Assembly: GCA_947589245.1 (NCBI GenBank) | Contig: CANQBD010000009.1 | Span: 1 to 53,108 of the forward strand | From: an uncultured Anaeroplasmataceae bacterium | GTDB lineage: Bacteria; Bacillota_I; Bacilli_A; Acholeplasmatales; Anaeroplasmataceae | Direction: 5' to 3' | DNA length: 53,108 nt | Part shown: one piece after another, positions 1 through 8,474 of the stretch | Layout of the letters: the number at the start of each line of letters is the position of its first letter | How positions within the stretch are numbered: the stretch's first letter is position 1 | The notes under the pieces: model-generated | What the model was told of the DNA's origin: nothing | The model's input: only the letters and a program-made list of their open reading frames with translations | The model's database searches: none | Made by a program: the position numbers and the translations under genes

Positions 1-76
1 GATATCATGCCAATTGTAATTTTATTTATTTTTAATTATTTTTTTATTCCGTGTCTACTTGACAAGGGTCAGTTCA
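1..76 (-). mobile_element. Possible IS3-type terminal inverted repeat; element would extend off the left edge
   Basis: Read on the minus strand from position 76 leftward, the sequence begins TGAACTGACCC and continues TTGTCAAGTAGACAC. This resembles the TG-starting terminal repeats of IS3-family elements as I remember them. The outer end would lie at 76, with the body to the left of the window. No transposase is visible and no second copy of the repeat was found in the window, so the call rests on resemblance only. Confidence 0.35.
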
Positions 77-113
77 GGTATTTGCTTTTTTAATTCATAA
101 TATAGAAAAGATT

Positions 114-680
114 TTAAAAAAATTTAGATAAGTATTCTTTCAATAAAATTTTATACTCCGGAAAGGTTTGACAAAGATTTCTTAATTCTTCCCGCTTTTC
201 CACTTTTTCATTCTCTTCAAGTAGTTGCAAAATCAAGTTGTATGTATTCAAAGAATATTGTTTTTCTAATCTGGTTTTGTGATTTAAATTAAAATTCTTA
301 GTAATATTTTCTTTGGATTTCTCATAATTTATCATATCCTTTTTTTCAAGATAATAGAGAGATTCCCAAAAAGACTTCGAAGTTAAATGCATTTTATGAG
401 ACACTTTAGCAATATTATCTAAAAAGTGTTCTTCATCAGATAGTATCAAATACATTTCAGCTTTAATCATATTAATTTCACTAATTCGCTCTTTTAAACT
501 TAATATACTCCTTGCAACTTTATTTAATATTTCAATTGAAGCTGATATGTTTTTTTCATTTACAAATAATAAAATAGCCTTTTTAATTTTTTTCAGGTTT
601 CTAAATTCTAATATAAAAACTAGTAAAATTAAACCTATAAAACTTCCGTATACAGCAGGCCATACCACTTCTAAAAACAT
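114..680 (-). CDS. Small membrane-anchored protein downstream of the RHS gene; candidate immunity protein
   Basis: This 188-residue protein is not recognised. Residues about 8-26 form one hydrophobic segment (GSFIGLILLVFILEF region), followed by a charged, mostly helical cytoplasmic part. It is the first gene after the RHS gene on the same strand, about 60 bp downstream, with a GGGGAG ribosome binding site before its ATG. In polymorphic toxin loci the immunity gene usually sits exactly there. The RHS tail ends in hydrophobic helices, so a membrane-anchored partner would be reasonable. The immunity role is inference from position only; the protein could also be an unrelated accessory gene. Confidence 0.6.
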   Translation of the reverse strand: MFLEVVWPAVYGSFIGLILLVFILEFRNLKKIKKAILLFVNEKNISASIEILNKVARSILSLKERISEINMIKAEMYLILSDEEHFLDNIAKVSHKMHLTSKSFWESLYYLEKKDMINYEKSKENITKNFNLNHKTRLEKQYSLNTYNLILQLLEENEKVEKREELRNLCQTFPEYKILLKEYLSKFF

Positions 681-741
681 AATTTATCTCCCCTTTACTA
701 AACTATTTTACTTATTAAATCATAACTAAAATGCTAATATT

Positions 742-3700
742 CTACCTAATTAAAGACCATAAAAACGCAAGTGAATCACCTACAACTCCAATATAATATA
801 AAGCAACAGCAATTCCGCAAGCAACTACAGTTTCAGGAAAATTAAAAGTTCCCCTTGTAAACGCATATGCTCCACTTGCCTCTTGAACTGTATATTGAAA
901 ACCAACTCTACCAATAGCATTTCCAAAAAAATCAAAATGTGATTTACCTGCATGCACACCAAAGGATGTTTCTCCACCAAATCCCAAACTTGCTCCATAT
1001 CCGTTAACATTAACATCAATTGAAAGAGAAAAATCCCAAATCTTCCACCATTTATCTGGAAGAGTAACTGCAAAATTCACTGGTTTGCCATTACTATAGG
1101 TTTTCGAATATCCAACTCCTGTTGTTAAAGTAGTAAACCAATACTGCTGAGACTGGAATGTAAATTCCTTTTTGGTAATAACAGAAACTCCAAAGGTATT
1201 AGAAAACCAATTACATACTGTATTCCAAACGTTTGAAACACCATTCTTAAAATCATCCCACCAATTTGTTCCAAGACTATCACTAAACATAATAGGATTG
1301 TTGCAACAATAACTAAACAAATTCATATCGTTAATACTTTGAACTTGTAAATAACTAACATTATCTCCATTTAACCATCTACACCATTCAGGGACATAAT
1401 ATCTACTCTTGCAATAGTACATACTAGTTTCTGCATCATAATAATAGCCTTTAAATCTAAATGGATTATAAGCTCCTATTGTAGTTGCTTGGCTACCTGT
1501 TGTAGCTGTTATTTTACCATATGCATTATAATTATATTTTACCACAAGATTACCATTGCTGTCTATAATGCCTAATATATTTTGCATAAAATCTCTTACA
1601 TAATAATACTTATCTAAATTATTATAAACAAATCCATATAGCGTATTTTTTTCATCATATAAGAAATCCAATCTGGCATTTGGACCAATTTCTGTAATTA
1701 ATTTATCACCACCATAATAATACTTATAACTTTCGTTATATTCTCCTCTACCATCATTATATTCATGATAAATTGTTTTACTTATTCTTAATCCTTGAGC
1801 ATCATATTCATAAGTTATATTGTCATATGAAGAACCATAATCTCTTTGAATTCTTATTAATCTTCTTCCTTCATATTCATATTGGATGTTTCCAAATTGA
1901 GATGGGTTTAATGGGTTTGTTCCATAAGAAATTGATGTTCCATTTACAGAAATTAATCTATCTTTAATTGTTGAATCATATGCAAATACCGTATTACCAG
2001 CTGTTAAAATATTCCCATTATCATCATATGTATATTCTATAGAATCTTCTTTTGTTAAAAAGCATCTTGCATTGTAAGTATATGTATGAGAACCAAATGT
2101 AGTATCTAAAACAGATGTTACATTGCCTAATGCATCTATTCCGTAATTTCTGTTCACTATTGTAGAACCATATTTGATTTCTTCTTTTTCTATAAATTTA
2201 GAAATAAAATTAGAGTATGTACTTCTTTTCTTATAATTCATCGCAGTTGAAAGTATTTCAGAATCGCCATTTCGAACTATCACTTTTTGAAGCATTCCTA
2301 ATTCATCATATTCAGATACTTTAGTTGTATCTTTCAATTCATTAGCTAATGTATCCAATGTTTCTACTTCACAGAATGCTGCACGAGTAGCTAACATTTC
2401 AATTTGGCCATGCATTGAATAATAGGTATAATAATCACCCATATACTCATCAGCAACTTTTACTGATTCAAATAGTTTACCAATAGACAATCTAAATACT
2501 CCAAAGGAATTAGTAATATGTTTATCTACTGAGTATACAGAACCATTTAAATATACTCTTACAGATACACAAGGTCCGTTTCCTAATGAATCTGAGATTG
2601 TGCCACATTTTAAAGAAACTCCAACTGTATACCATTTATCTGTTGAAAAAACAAGACCTGTTCTAGTAGATTCACCATTTACTTCAATATAAAGATATTT
2701 GTCACTTCCACGATATAAACCAATCCGTTGATTTTCTGTATCTTTACATTCAAGAATATATTGCTTGTCAGTATCCTCACGCATATATGCCCTCATAAGA
2801 ATAGTTCCTTCAGTTGAAATATCTAAATCATATATTAACCTTCCTTCATCTGCGACGTAAGCAAATCTTTTGATTTTATTATTGTAATTAAAAGACCTAT
2901 CTTTATCTGTGTCACTTATTCTTCTAACATCATAAGCCATAGGCACTTTACCTTTTAATGATTTTACACTATTATGAAGTGGATAAATTTCAAATTCATT
3001 CAACATTGATTCAGATAGGTTATGGACAGAAGTGGCACTAAAGTCAACTGAATTTTCATCTAAATAAGAAGCACCAATGATATAGTCTTTTGTATAACTA
3101 TAATATTCCTGCATTTGCTTACTTGAAATTTGACATCTCTTACCAATCATTAATGCTGCAATTTTACATTCTAAACCATCATAACCACAAGACCCATCAA
3201 AGCGATAACCGATGTGATATAACCCTCCATCTGTAATGATAGTTTTCTTGGAATAACAACCTTTTTTTATTTCTGCATTCAAATATAATTCACAATTAAA
3301 TACACTACCGTAACCTAAGCCATCATCACGATACATAAAATTCAGACCAAAGAAATTCCATTGATTAATTTGAACATTTGAACTTGTGATAATTGAAATA
3401 ATATCTTCATTATAATCTTTCAATTCTAGTACTAATTGATTGCTAGTATTATGATATACTGCCACATGACTCTTAATATAAGATGAATTTGATTTTACAT
3501 AAAATAAATATCTATTAGTAGATGGTGTTGAGGTTGGATAGAACCAAAAACCAATACATCCACTATTTTCAATATACTGAGTAGATGGTGGATTATAACT
3601 AATTGGATCATTCAATCCACAAGTTATACAGGGAATCACTCCTAATCTAGTGAATGAAAGAGCAGTTTCATCATCTGTTTTATAATTATATGGTTTACAA

Positions 3701-6171
3701 TAATAAGATGGATTCTTAATTTCGGCATTACCATTAAATATAGTTCCTAGAAAATCCTTATTTCCTTGCAAATAACCAATTAAGTTATCAGGACTAAACC
3801 CTTTAGATCTAGAAATGCTATCATAAGATTCATAAATTATTTTGGAATCTAAAGTCCTTTTCCTTTGATTTACTTCTCCTAAACTATCGTATTGATAATC
3901 CAATGTCAAATCATTGTCATTAGAAGATACTACTTGACCATCATTGTTATAAGTATAAGATTTCAAAGTAGTTCCATTGCCATTTTTCACTTGAACCAAT
4001 TGATCAAAATCATCATATTCATATTGATACCTTACTGAACCATTAATCTTAATTTGCTTAATATTATGCTTTGTATTATAAATGAAATCAATGGAATCAC
4101 CAGAAGAACCATATTTTTGATTTGTGATTAAACCTGTTTTATTACCATAAGTGAATGTCACAATCAAAACACCATTCATTGAAACTGAATTGAGATTATT
4201 ACAAGAATCATAGCCAAAACTATAACCTGTTCCGTTAGGAAGTATAGCAGTTTTTAATTTATTCTGTGAATCATATGTATAACTAGCTGAAACTGAATTA
4301 TTAAATAATATCTTTGTTAAATTATCAAATGCATCATAACTATATTCTGTTGTAGCATTTAAAGCATCAGTAACCTTTTTGATTTTACCAAAAGAATCAT
4401 ATGTATAACTTGTTTTGTTTCCTAATTCATCTATTTTACTTGATACAAGCCGTCCATTCTCATAAGTAATTGTTGTTTCTAATTTTTTTGTGCCCGCCGC
4501 ATTTGATGCTACACTTTTTGTAACATTATTATAGGAATCATAGGTGTTTTCAACTTTACCACCAAAGGCAGTTTTAGCAGCTGTCATATTTCCCTTATCA
4601 TCATACTCATAATCATACATTGCAGAATCCTTGCTAACAGATCTAGTTTGAAGTCCTTTAGAATTATAAACTGAGGTCGATGTACCTCTTCCACTTCCAG
4701 AGCCAATCATATTACCTTTTTCATCATATTGATAAAATGAACCAAAGTCCTTTTTTAAAAGTTGAATTCCACCAATTTCTATTTCTGCATTTCCAGTTAG
4801 TGTTATAGTAAGAGTAATCTTGGAATAACTATTGATTGCACTAACTCCTAAAGTCATCATATCAAAATTATTATCAACAATAGTCTTTTTAAATTCTTTC
4901 GAATCATTTTCATCTACTGTTAAAGTCACTTTTACTGCTGAGGAATTTGTGTAGGCTGATATTTGTCTACCCCAAATAACAGCCATGATATTATCACTAC
5001 CCAGACCATTTGTCAAATAAGTATATTGTATACTTCCTGTACCTTTTATTCTATATACAGTTCCTAATATACCTGATAATACAGAATCACTTACATTAAC
5101 AATTGTCTTAGTTATTCCGCTTGCTGTTGAGAAATTTCCAATATTTATAGAGGATAAATTTTCAAGTTTATTCTTCGTTGGTATAGTTGAACTTTGAGAT
5201 GTTAGTTTCTTTGTGGTTGCATCATATTCTGTTTCTACTGCATTACCATCTTCATCAATCTCAAATAATGGGAAGTTATTATCATCAAAATATACATATA
5301 ATTTTCTTCCATCATTATCTGTAATAGTTGTTCTTCTATCCTCATAAGAAATATTTGTCTGAACTGCATTGTCTGTATTTCCATTTAAGACTTCAACAAT
5401 CTTATTTACACAGTTATTTGCAAATGTGTATGTTGCATAATCCTTTGAAATTTCATCCTTAACAGTAATCTCATTAGTTCCATAAGTAATGGATAAATGC
5501 TTTACAAGTTTGGATTCCTTATAATGCTTTACGGCTGTAATTCTTTTACTAGAATCATATGTAAAATCAGCATAATACTTTGCATTGCCATCTTGTGTAT
5601 AAGTGGCTCTACTATACATATAATTACTTGTTTCAGTAAATGAAATCTTTGCACCTTGACCATTATCCATATTTGCACCATCTAATGTAGTTCTAAATCC
5701 ATTGACATACCTGATTGAATTTGGATACCATGAATAATTCTCATCAAAGTACTCATAATTACCTTGTTGATCCTCAATAATAAAGGTATCATAATCTCCA
5801 TCACCAGAAACGTATATAGTACCTTTAGTTACTTTCAATGAAGATTCTTTACTATAATAAGTTTCATTTTTATCTAGCCTATAAGTGATTGAGCTTCCAT
5901 CGGCTTCAATGACTTCAATTACAGAACCAGAATATCTAATATCTTTAAATGTGTTTATTGTGCATCCTTTACCAAATGCTCTATCTTTATTAATATCTTG
6001 ATAATTAAAAATCAAGCTTACAGCAAGCGAGTTGGGACCAAGTGTTTGAATAAGTGGAATCATAATATGCATATTTGCATCTGTTTTATTAATATTCACT
6101 GATACCTTTGCAACATCACCAATCGTTTGAGTAATTTGCTTGGTGTATCCTTTTAAACCTTTATTTGCCAT
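742..6171 (-). CDS. RHS/YD-repeat protein with lectin-like inserts and a unique C-terminal tail (candidate polymorphic toxin)
   Basis: This 1809-residue protein is full of YD-type repeats (YTYDSFGKIKKVTDA, YEYDDFDQLVQV and similar). YD-rich stretches lie at about residues 180-350 and 475-790 and resume at about 1265. Two regions without YD repeats, about 794-1050 and 1077-1264, look like LamG/concanavalin-type lectin domains (GFWFYPTSTPS, WNFFGLNF). The RHS-associated core (YYYDAETSMYYCKSRYY) is near residue 1575 and ends at NPIMFSDSLG near 1630. The last roughly 170 residues are unique: an amphipathic Trp-rich start, a Gly-rich beta-like part, then hydrophobic helices. No signal peptide is seen. 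RHS proteins form a shell around a variable C-terminal effector, so the tail is the likely toxin. The Fic-like nucleotidyltransferase gene ends 23 bp upstream. The reading frame is intact. Confidence 0.88.
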   Translation of the reverse strand: MANKGLKGYTKQITQTIGDVAKVSVNINKTDANMHIMIPLIQTLGPNSLAVSLIFNYQDINKDRAFGKGCTINTFKDIRYSGSVIEVIEADGSSITYRLDKNETYYSKESSLKVTKGTIYVSGDGDYDTFIIEDQQGNYEYFDENYSWYPNSIRYVNGFRTTLDGANMDNGQGAKISFTETSNYMYSRATYTQDGNAKYYADFTYDSSKRITAVKHYKESKLVKHLSITYGTNEITVKDEISKDYATYTFANNCVNKIVEVLNGNTDNAVQTNISYEDRRTTITDNDGRKLYVYFDDNNFPLFEIDEDGNAVETEYDATTKKLTSQSSTIPTKNKLENLSSINIGNFSTASGITKTIVNVSDSVLSGILGTVYRIKGTGSIQYTYLTNGLGSDNIMAVIWGRQISAYTNSSAVKVTLTVDENDSKEFKKTIVDNNFDMMTLGVSAINSYSKITLTITLTGNAEIEIGGIQLLKKDFGSFYQYDEKGNMIGSGSGRGTSTSVYNSKGLQTRSVSKDSAMYDYEYDDKGNMTAAKTAFGGKVENTYDSYNNVTKSVASNAAGTKKLETTITYENGRLVSSKIDELGNKTSYTYDSFGKIKKVTDALNATTEYSYDAFDNLTKILFNNSVSASYTYDSQNKLKTAILPNGTGYSFGYDSCNNLNSVSMNGVLIVTFTYGNKTGLITNQKYGSSGDSIDFIYNTKHNIKQIKINGSVRYQYEYDDFDQLVQVKNGNGTTLKSYTYNNDGQVVSSNDNDLTLDYQYDSLGEVNQRKRTLDSKIIYESYDSISRSKGFSPDNLIGYLQGNKDFLGTIFNGNAEIKNPSYYCKPYNYKTDDETALSFTRLGVIPCITCGLNDPISYNPPSTQYIENSGCIGFWFYPTSTPSTNRYLFYVKSNSSYIKSHVAVYHNTSNQLVLELKDYNEDIISIITSSNVQINQWNFFGLNFMYRDDGLGYGSVFNCELYLNAEIKKGCYSKKTIITDGGLYHIGYRFDGSCGYDGLECKIAALMIGKRCQISSKQMQEYYSYTKDYIIGASYLDENSVDFSATSVHNLSESMLNEFEIYPLHNSVKSLKGKVPMAYDVRRISDTDKDRSFNYNNKIKRFAYVADEGRLIYDLDISTEGTILMRAYMREDTDKQYILECKDTENQRIGLYRGSDKYLYIEVNGESTRTGLVFSTDKWYTVGVSLKCGTISDSLGNGPCVSVRVYLNGSVYSVDKHITNSFGVFRLSIGKLFESVKVADEYMGDYYTYYSMHGQIEMLATRAAFCEVETLDTLANELKDTTKVSEYDELGMLQKVIVRNGDSEILSTAMNYKKRSTYSNFISKFIEKEEIKYGSTIVNRNYGIDALGNVTSVLDTTFGSHTYTYNARCFLTKEDSIEYTYDDNGNILTAGNTVFAYDSTIKDRLISVNGTSISYGTNPLNPSQFGNIQYEYEGRRLIRIQRDYGSSYDNITYEYDAQGLRISKTIYHEYNDGRGEYNESYKYYYGGDKLITEIGPNARLDFLYDEKNTLYGFVYNNLDKYYYVRDFMQNILGIIDSNGNLVVKYNYNAYGKITATTGSQATTIGAYNPFRFKGYYYDAETSMYYCKSRYYVPEWCRWLNGDNVSYLQVQSINDMNLFSYCCNNPIMFSDSLGTNWWDDFKNGVSNVWNTVCNWFSNTFGVSVITKKEFTFQSQQYWFTTLTTGVGYSKTYSNGKPVNFAVTLPDKWWKIWDFSLSIDVNVNGYGASLGFGGETSFGVHAGKSHFDFFGNAIGRVGFQYTVQEASGAYAFTRGTFNFPETVVACGIAVALYYIGVVGDSLAFLWSLIR

Positions 6172-6194
6172 TTTTAAAATTCCTTCTTTCTTTT

Positions 6195-7112
6195 TTAAAT
6201 TAATCTTTTTGTTGTTCTTGCTTCTTTAATTTGGTCATCATCTAGGTATTCTACAATTTCGTGTATATCCACCATTCTTTTGAATCTTTCAAAAAAAACT
6301 TTTTTTAAATCTTCAATTAAGGCTTGTTTTTCTTCACAAAGTAAATCTAATGACATTTCAATAAACAAATCTATGTCAGAATCCATACGTTCTATTCTCT
6401 TTGCAATAGAACCATGAATCCATAAACCTTTAATTTGATATTTTGTTTTGAATTCCTCTTTTCTTTCTTCAACAAACTGAATGATGTCGGATAAAGAAAC
6501 AGGAATTAAATCCTTATAAAACTGTTTATCCATATATGGATTGTTTTTTAAAAGATTTAAAGTAAATTCCAGCATAGGATTCTTATTTCCATTAAAGAAA
6601 GAATCTCGTGCTTTTACATATTCTTTTAAATCTTTCATTAAAAATTGAACACATGGAATTTGATTTTTAACTAAAATATAGTTGAATATCATCAAAGATA
6701 ACATCAACCTATCTTCTTCCTTTAAATCCTTTAATTCCTGATAAACATAGAAATGATACTCTATTGCCTGTTCAATCGGAGCTAAATGATTTAAGTGAAA
6801 GTATTTGGTAGATAGTTTTATTGAAAGGAATTGCTCTAATTCCTGTTCAGCATAGATATAATAAAACTTCTTCCATAAACTCCTAGAAATCATATTTTTA
6901 TCATTGCTTAACAGATAAATATAAGCATCATAAGAACTTTTAATTTTCTCTTCTACAGGTGTCCTATATTCATCTTCACTATAAATAATCTTTTTAAATA
7001 CATCATGATCAAAATCATACCCACAGTACCTTAAGGTTTTTTCTAAAAAATTGGCTATCTTTTTACGAACCAAAATTCTTTTGTTTTGTGTTAACTCATA
7101 TATTTCTTCCAT
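6195..7112 (-). CDS. Degenerate Fic-like domain fused to an MNT-type nucleotidyltransferase
   Basis: In this 305-residue protein the C-terminal part (about 225-300) carries a nucleotidyltransferase signature: GS, ten residues, then DID, in GSIAKRIERMDSDIDLF. This is the MntA-like GSx10DxD motif. Residues about 50-185 read like a Fic domain: a helix AIEYHFYVYQ, then EEDRLMLSLMIFNYILVKN, KEYVKARD and NPMLEFTLNLL match the order seen in Fic proteins. However, the HPFxxGNGR catalytic loop is replaced by a sequence around QELKDLKEEDR, so AMP transfer by the Fic part is unlikely. The gene ends 23 bp before the RHS start and has a good AGGAGG site at its own ATG. It may act with, modify or neutralise the RHS protein; that is inference. 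Confidence 0.65.
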   Translation of the reverse strand: MEEIYELTQNKRILVRKKIANFLEKTLRYCGYDFDHDVFKKIIYSEDEYRTPVEEKIKSSYDAYIYLLSNDKNMISRSLWKKFYYIYAEQELEQFLSIKLSTKYFHLNHLAPIEQAIEYHFYVYQELKDLKEEDRLMLSLMIFNYILVKNQIPCVQFLMKDLKEYVKARDSFFNGNKNPMLEFTLNLLKNNPYMDKQFYKDLIPVSLSDIIQFVEERKEEFKTKYQIKGLWIHGSIAKRIERMDSDIDLFIEMSLDLLCEEKQALIEDLKKVFFERFKRMVDIHEIVEYLDDDQIKEARTTKRLI

Positions 7113-7252
7113 ATTGTCCTCCTGCTATTTCATTTGAGTTTGCTTGTTAGCAAGGTGTTCATTTTTTCAATTGTAATATGAGATCATTTTAACAGCTCCT
7201 TTCATATGCATTCAAAAAAGAAATTCTACATAAAACCCACCACCTCAATTAT

Positions 7253-7282
7253 TTAATCTGCAGGATAATTAATTTCCACAAC
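7253..7282 (-). pseudogene. Holin 3'-end-like remnant
   Basis: On the minus strand this reads VVEINYPAD then stop, matching the end of the intact holin at 7604-7918 (LVVENEEPAD, stop). An in-frame stop lies about 20 codons upstream, so no gene survives. Four similar tails are found in the island (see findings). The match is short. Confidence 0.35.
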
Positions 7283-7290
7283 AAAAAAAT

Positions 7291-7324
7291 AAAAGATGAC
7301 ACACCTTTCAGCGAGTCACCTTCT
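7291..7324 (-). terminator. Intrinsic terminator in the 7.1-7.6 kb gap
   Basis: On the minus strand an 8-bp stem AAGGTGAC/GTCATCTT (one G-U pair) with a 14-nt loop is followed by TTTTATTTTTTT. It would end transcripts coming from the holin direction. The gap it lies in (about 7113-7603) is purine-rich on the minus strand. It holds only short ORFs interrupted by stops, for example one starting near 7437 with an RBS-like AGAGG. No protein is recognised there. Confidence 0.55.
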
Positions 7325-7603
7325 TTTTTAGCTAGACTGGTGCATTTATACCAATGCTTTCCTTCCCCCTCCTTTTCGAGTTTACTTGTTTCATTTCATT
7401 GTACTTTTTTACTCATTTTCTTTTCTAGTCTGTTCATCGTTTCCTCTTACTTAGGCATATACTTCGATTACTTTCATTATTCCTTTTTACGTTTACTCCG
7501 TTCAGCTCTACTTGTGAGATACCCTCCCCCTGTCTAGCTGTACAGAACTTTTTCACTTTCGTGACTGGGAAAGGAGGCATCTGCGTTCCTGTCTTTCACC
7601 TAT

Positions 7604-7918
7604 CTAATCTGCAGGTTCTTCATTTTCTACAACCAAATTTTTATTTTTTTTGAAAAAAAGTTGTTTTACCACCTGATTGCCACCTGTAGATGCTAGTCCA
7701 CTTATGATTCCGACAATGATTGCCATAAAGGGATTAGCAACATCTATCATAATTTCTGGACATACATAATATGCTATTAATCCTAGAACCCCACCAGCTA
7801 CTCCAACTATAATTGGAATAAACTTATATCTGCTTTCATTCTTTCCTAGAAGAATTTTACTAAACTCTCCAATAAAATAGCATAATACAACAATCACTGG
7901 AATAGATACAAATTCCAT
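7604..7918 (-). CDS. Phage-type holin
   Basis: This small membrane protein has hydrophobic segments at about residues 4-18, 34-52 and 64-85. A short charged C-terminus (KKNKNLVVENEE) follows. The segment NPFMAIIVGIISGLASTGG followed by NQVVKQ is characteristic of the phage holin family found in Firmicutes (Hol44/phage_holin_5-like). The ATG at 7918 is chosen over a TTG six bases upstream because GAGGAGG sits 8 bases before it. Holins make membrane lesions that release endolysins. No endolysin gene lies next to it, so it is either a phage remnant or has been recruited to help release the RHS protein. Confidence 0.75.
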   Translation of the reverse strand: MEFVSIPVIVVLCYFIGEFSKILLGKNESRYKFIPIIVGVAGGVLGLIAYYVCPEIMIDVANPFMAIIVGIISGLASTGGNQVVKQLFFKKNKNLVVENEEPAD

Positions 7919-7957
7919 ACACAATACCTCCTCATCTTTTTAATCCGCTAGTCAAAG

Positions 7958-7998
7958 TTGAAAAACAACTATAAAATGTTTTAGTTGTAATTTTTCAA
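7958..7998. repeat. 41-bp interrupted dyad between divergent genes
   Basis: The outer arms TTGAAAAA (7958-7965) and TTTTTCAA (7991-7998) and the inner arms ACAACTA (7965-7971) and TAGTTGT (7982-7988) are inverted repeats. The element lies between the divergent holin and the + strand gene at 8032. It could be an operator or a two-way terminator; nothing decides between them. Confidence 0.5.
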
Positions 7999-8031
7999 AT
8001 TTCTACAAGTTAAAAAATATGGAGGTTCAAA

Positions 8032-8412
8032 ATGAAAAATAAACTTTCTAAAACGAAGAAGGCAGATCGTGAATTTCAACATAATAAGATTATTACGTTA
8101 AATAGATTTTTTATGAGGAATATGGGAGTTCAGACTTTTTTATTGCTACTTGTTTACACACTATCAATTGTGTGCTTGCTGGTCTTAATAAACACGACAA
8201 ATATTGATGATAGTTTAAAGATAAGTTTGATTTCTATGATTGCAACTTTTATTCTAACAACAAGTAAAAGCATTATAGACAAAATTATAGTTATAATGAA
8301 ATTTCTTATATCTTTATTAGGGGAAGAGCAGCGAGGATTAAATAAGAATATCGGTGTAGAAGTTGACAAAATTGATTTTGAAAATTCTGATTCACATGAT
8401 ACTTCTTCTTGA
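8032..8412 (+). CDS. Small two-helix membrane protein, unknown
   Basis: This 126-residue protein is not recognised. A basic N-terminus of about 30 residues is followed by two hydrophobic segments, about 33-52 (VQTFLLLLVYTLSIVCLLVLI) and 61-78 (ISLISMIATFILTTSK), and a charged tail. GGAGG lies 6 bases before the ATG. It is the only clear plus-strand gene in the first 12 kb, diverging from the holin and facing the nucleotidyltransferase at 8475. A clear terminator follows it. It ends in TGA, which supports standard stop use. Confidence 0.65.
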   Translation: MKNKLSKTKKADREFQHNKIITLNRFFMRNMGVQTFLLLLVYTLSIVCLLVLINTTNIDDSLKISLISMIATFILTTSKSIIDKIIVIMKFLISLLGEEQRGLNKNIGVEVDKIDFENSDSHDTSS

Positions 8413-8438
8413 TGCTAACATTTTGGCATCTTTTTTTG
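8412..8438 (+). terminator. Intrinsic terminator after the 126-residue membrane protein gene
   Basis: The stem GATGC/GCATC with loop TAACATTTTG is followed by TTTTTTT. It directly follows the TGA stop. Confidence 0.75.
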
Positions 8439-8440
8439 CA

Positions 8441-8470
8441 AAAAAAGAATGACATAAACGCATGCCATTC
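8441..8470 (-). terminator. Intrinsic terminator after the second nucleotidyltransferase gene
   Basis: On the minus strand GAATGGCATG pairs with the downstream CATGTCATTC-like arm (AATGGCAT/ATGTCATT) and is followed by a run of seven T. It closes the gene that ends at 8475. Confidence 0.65.
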
Positions 8471-8474
8471 TAGA

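Noticed and set aside
7340-7537. A 65-codon plus-strand ORF rich in Phe, Ser and Leu
   Set aside because: Composition reflects the antisense of a purine-rich stretch; no ribosome binding site and no recognisable family.
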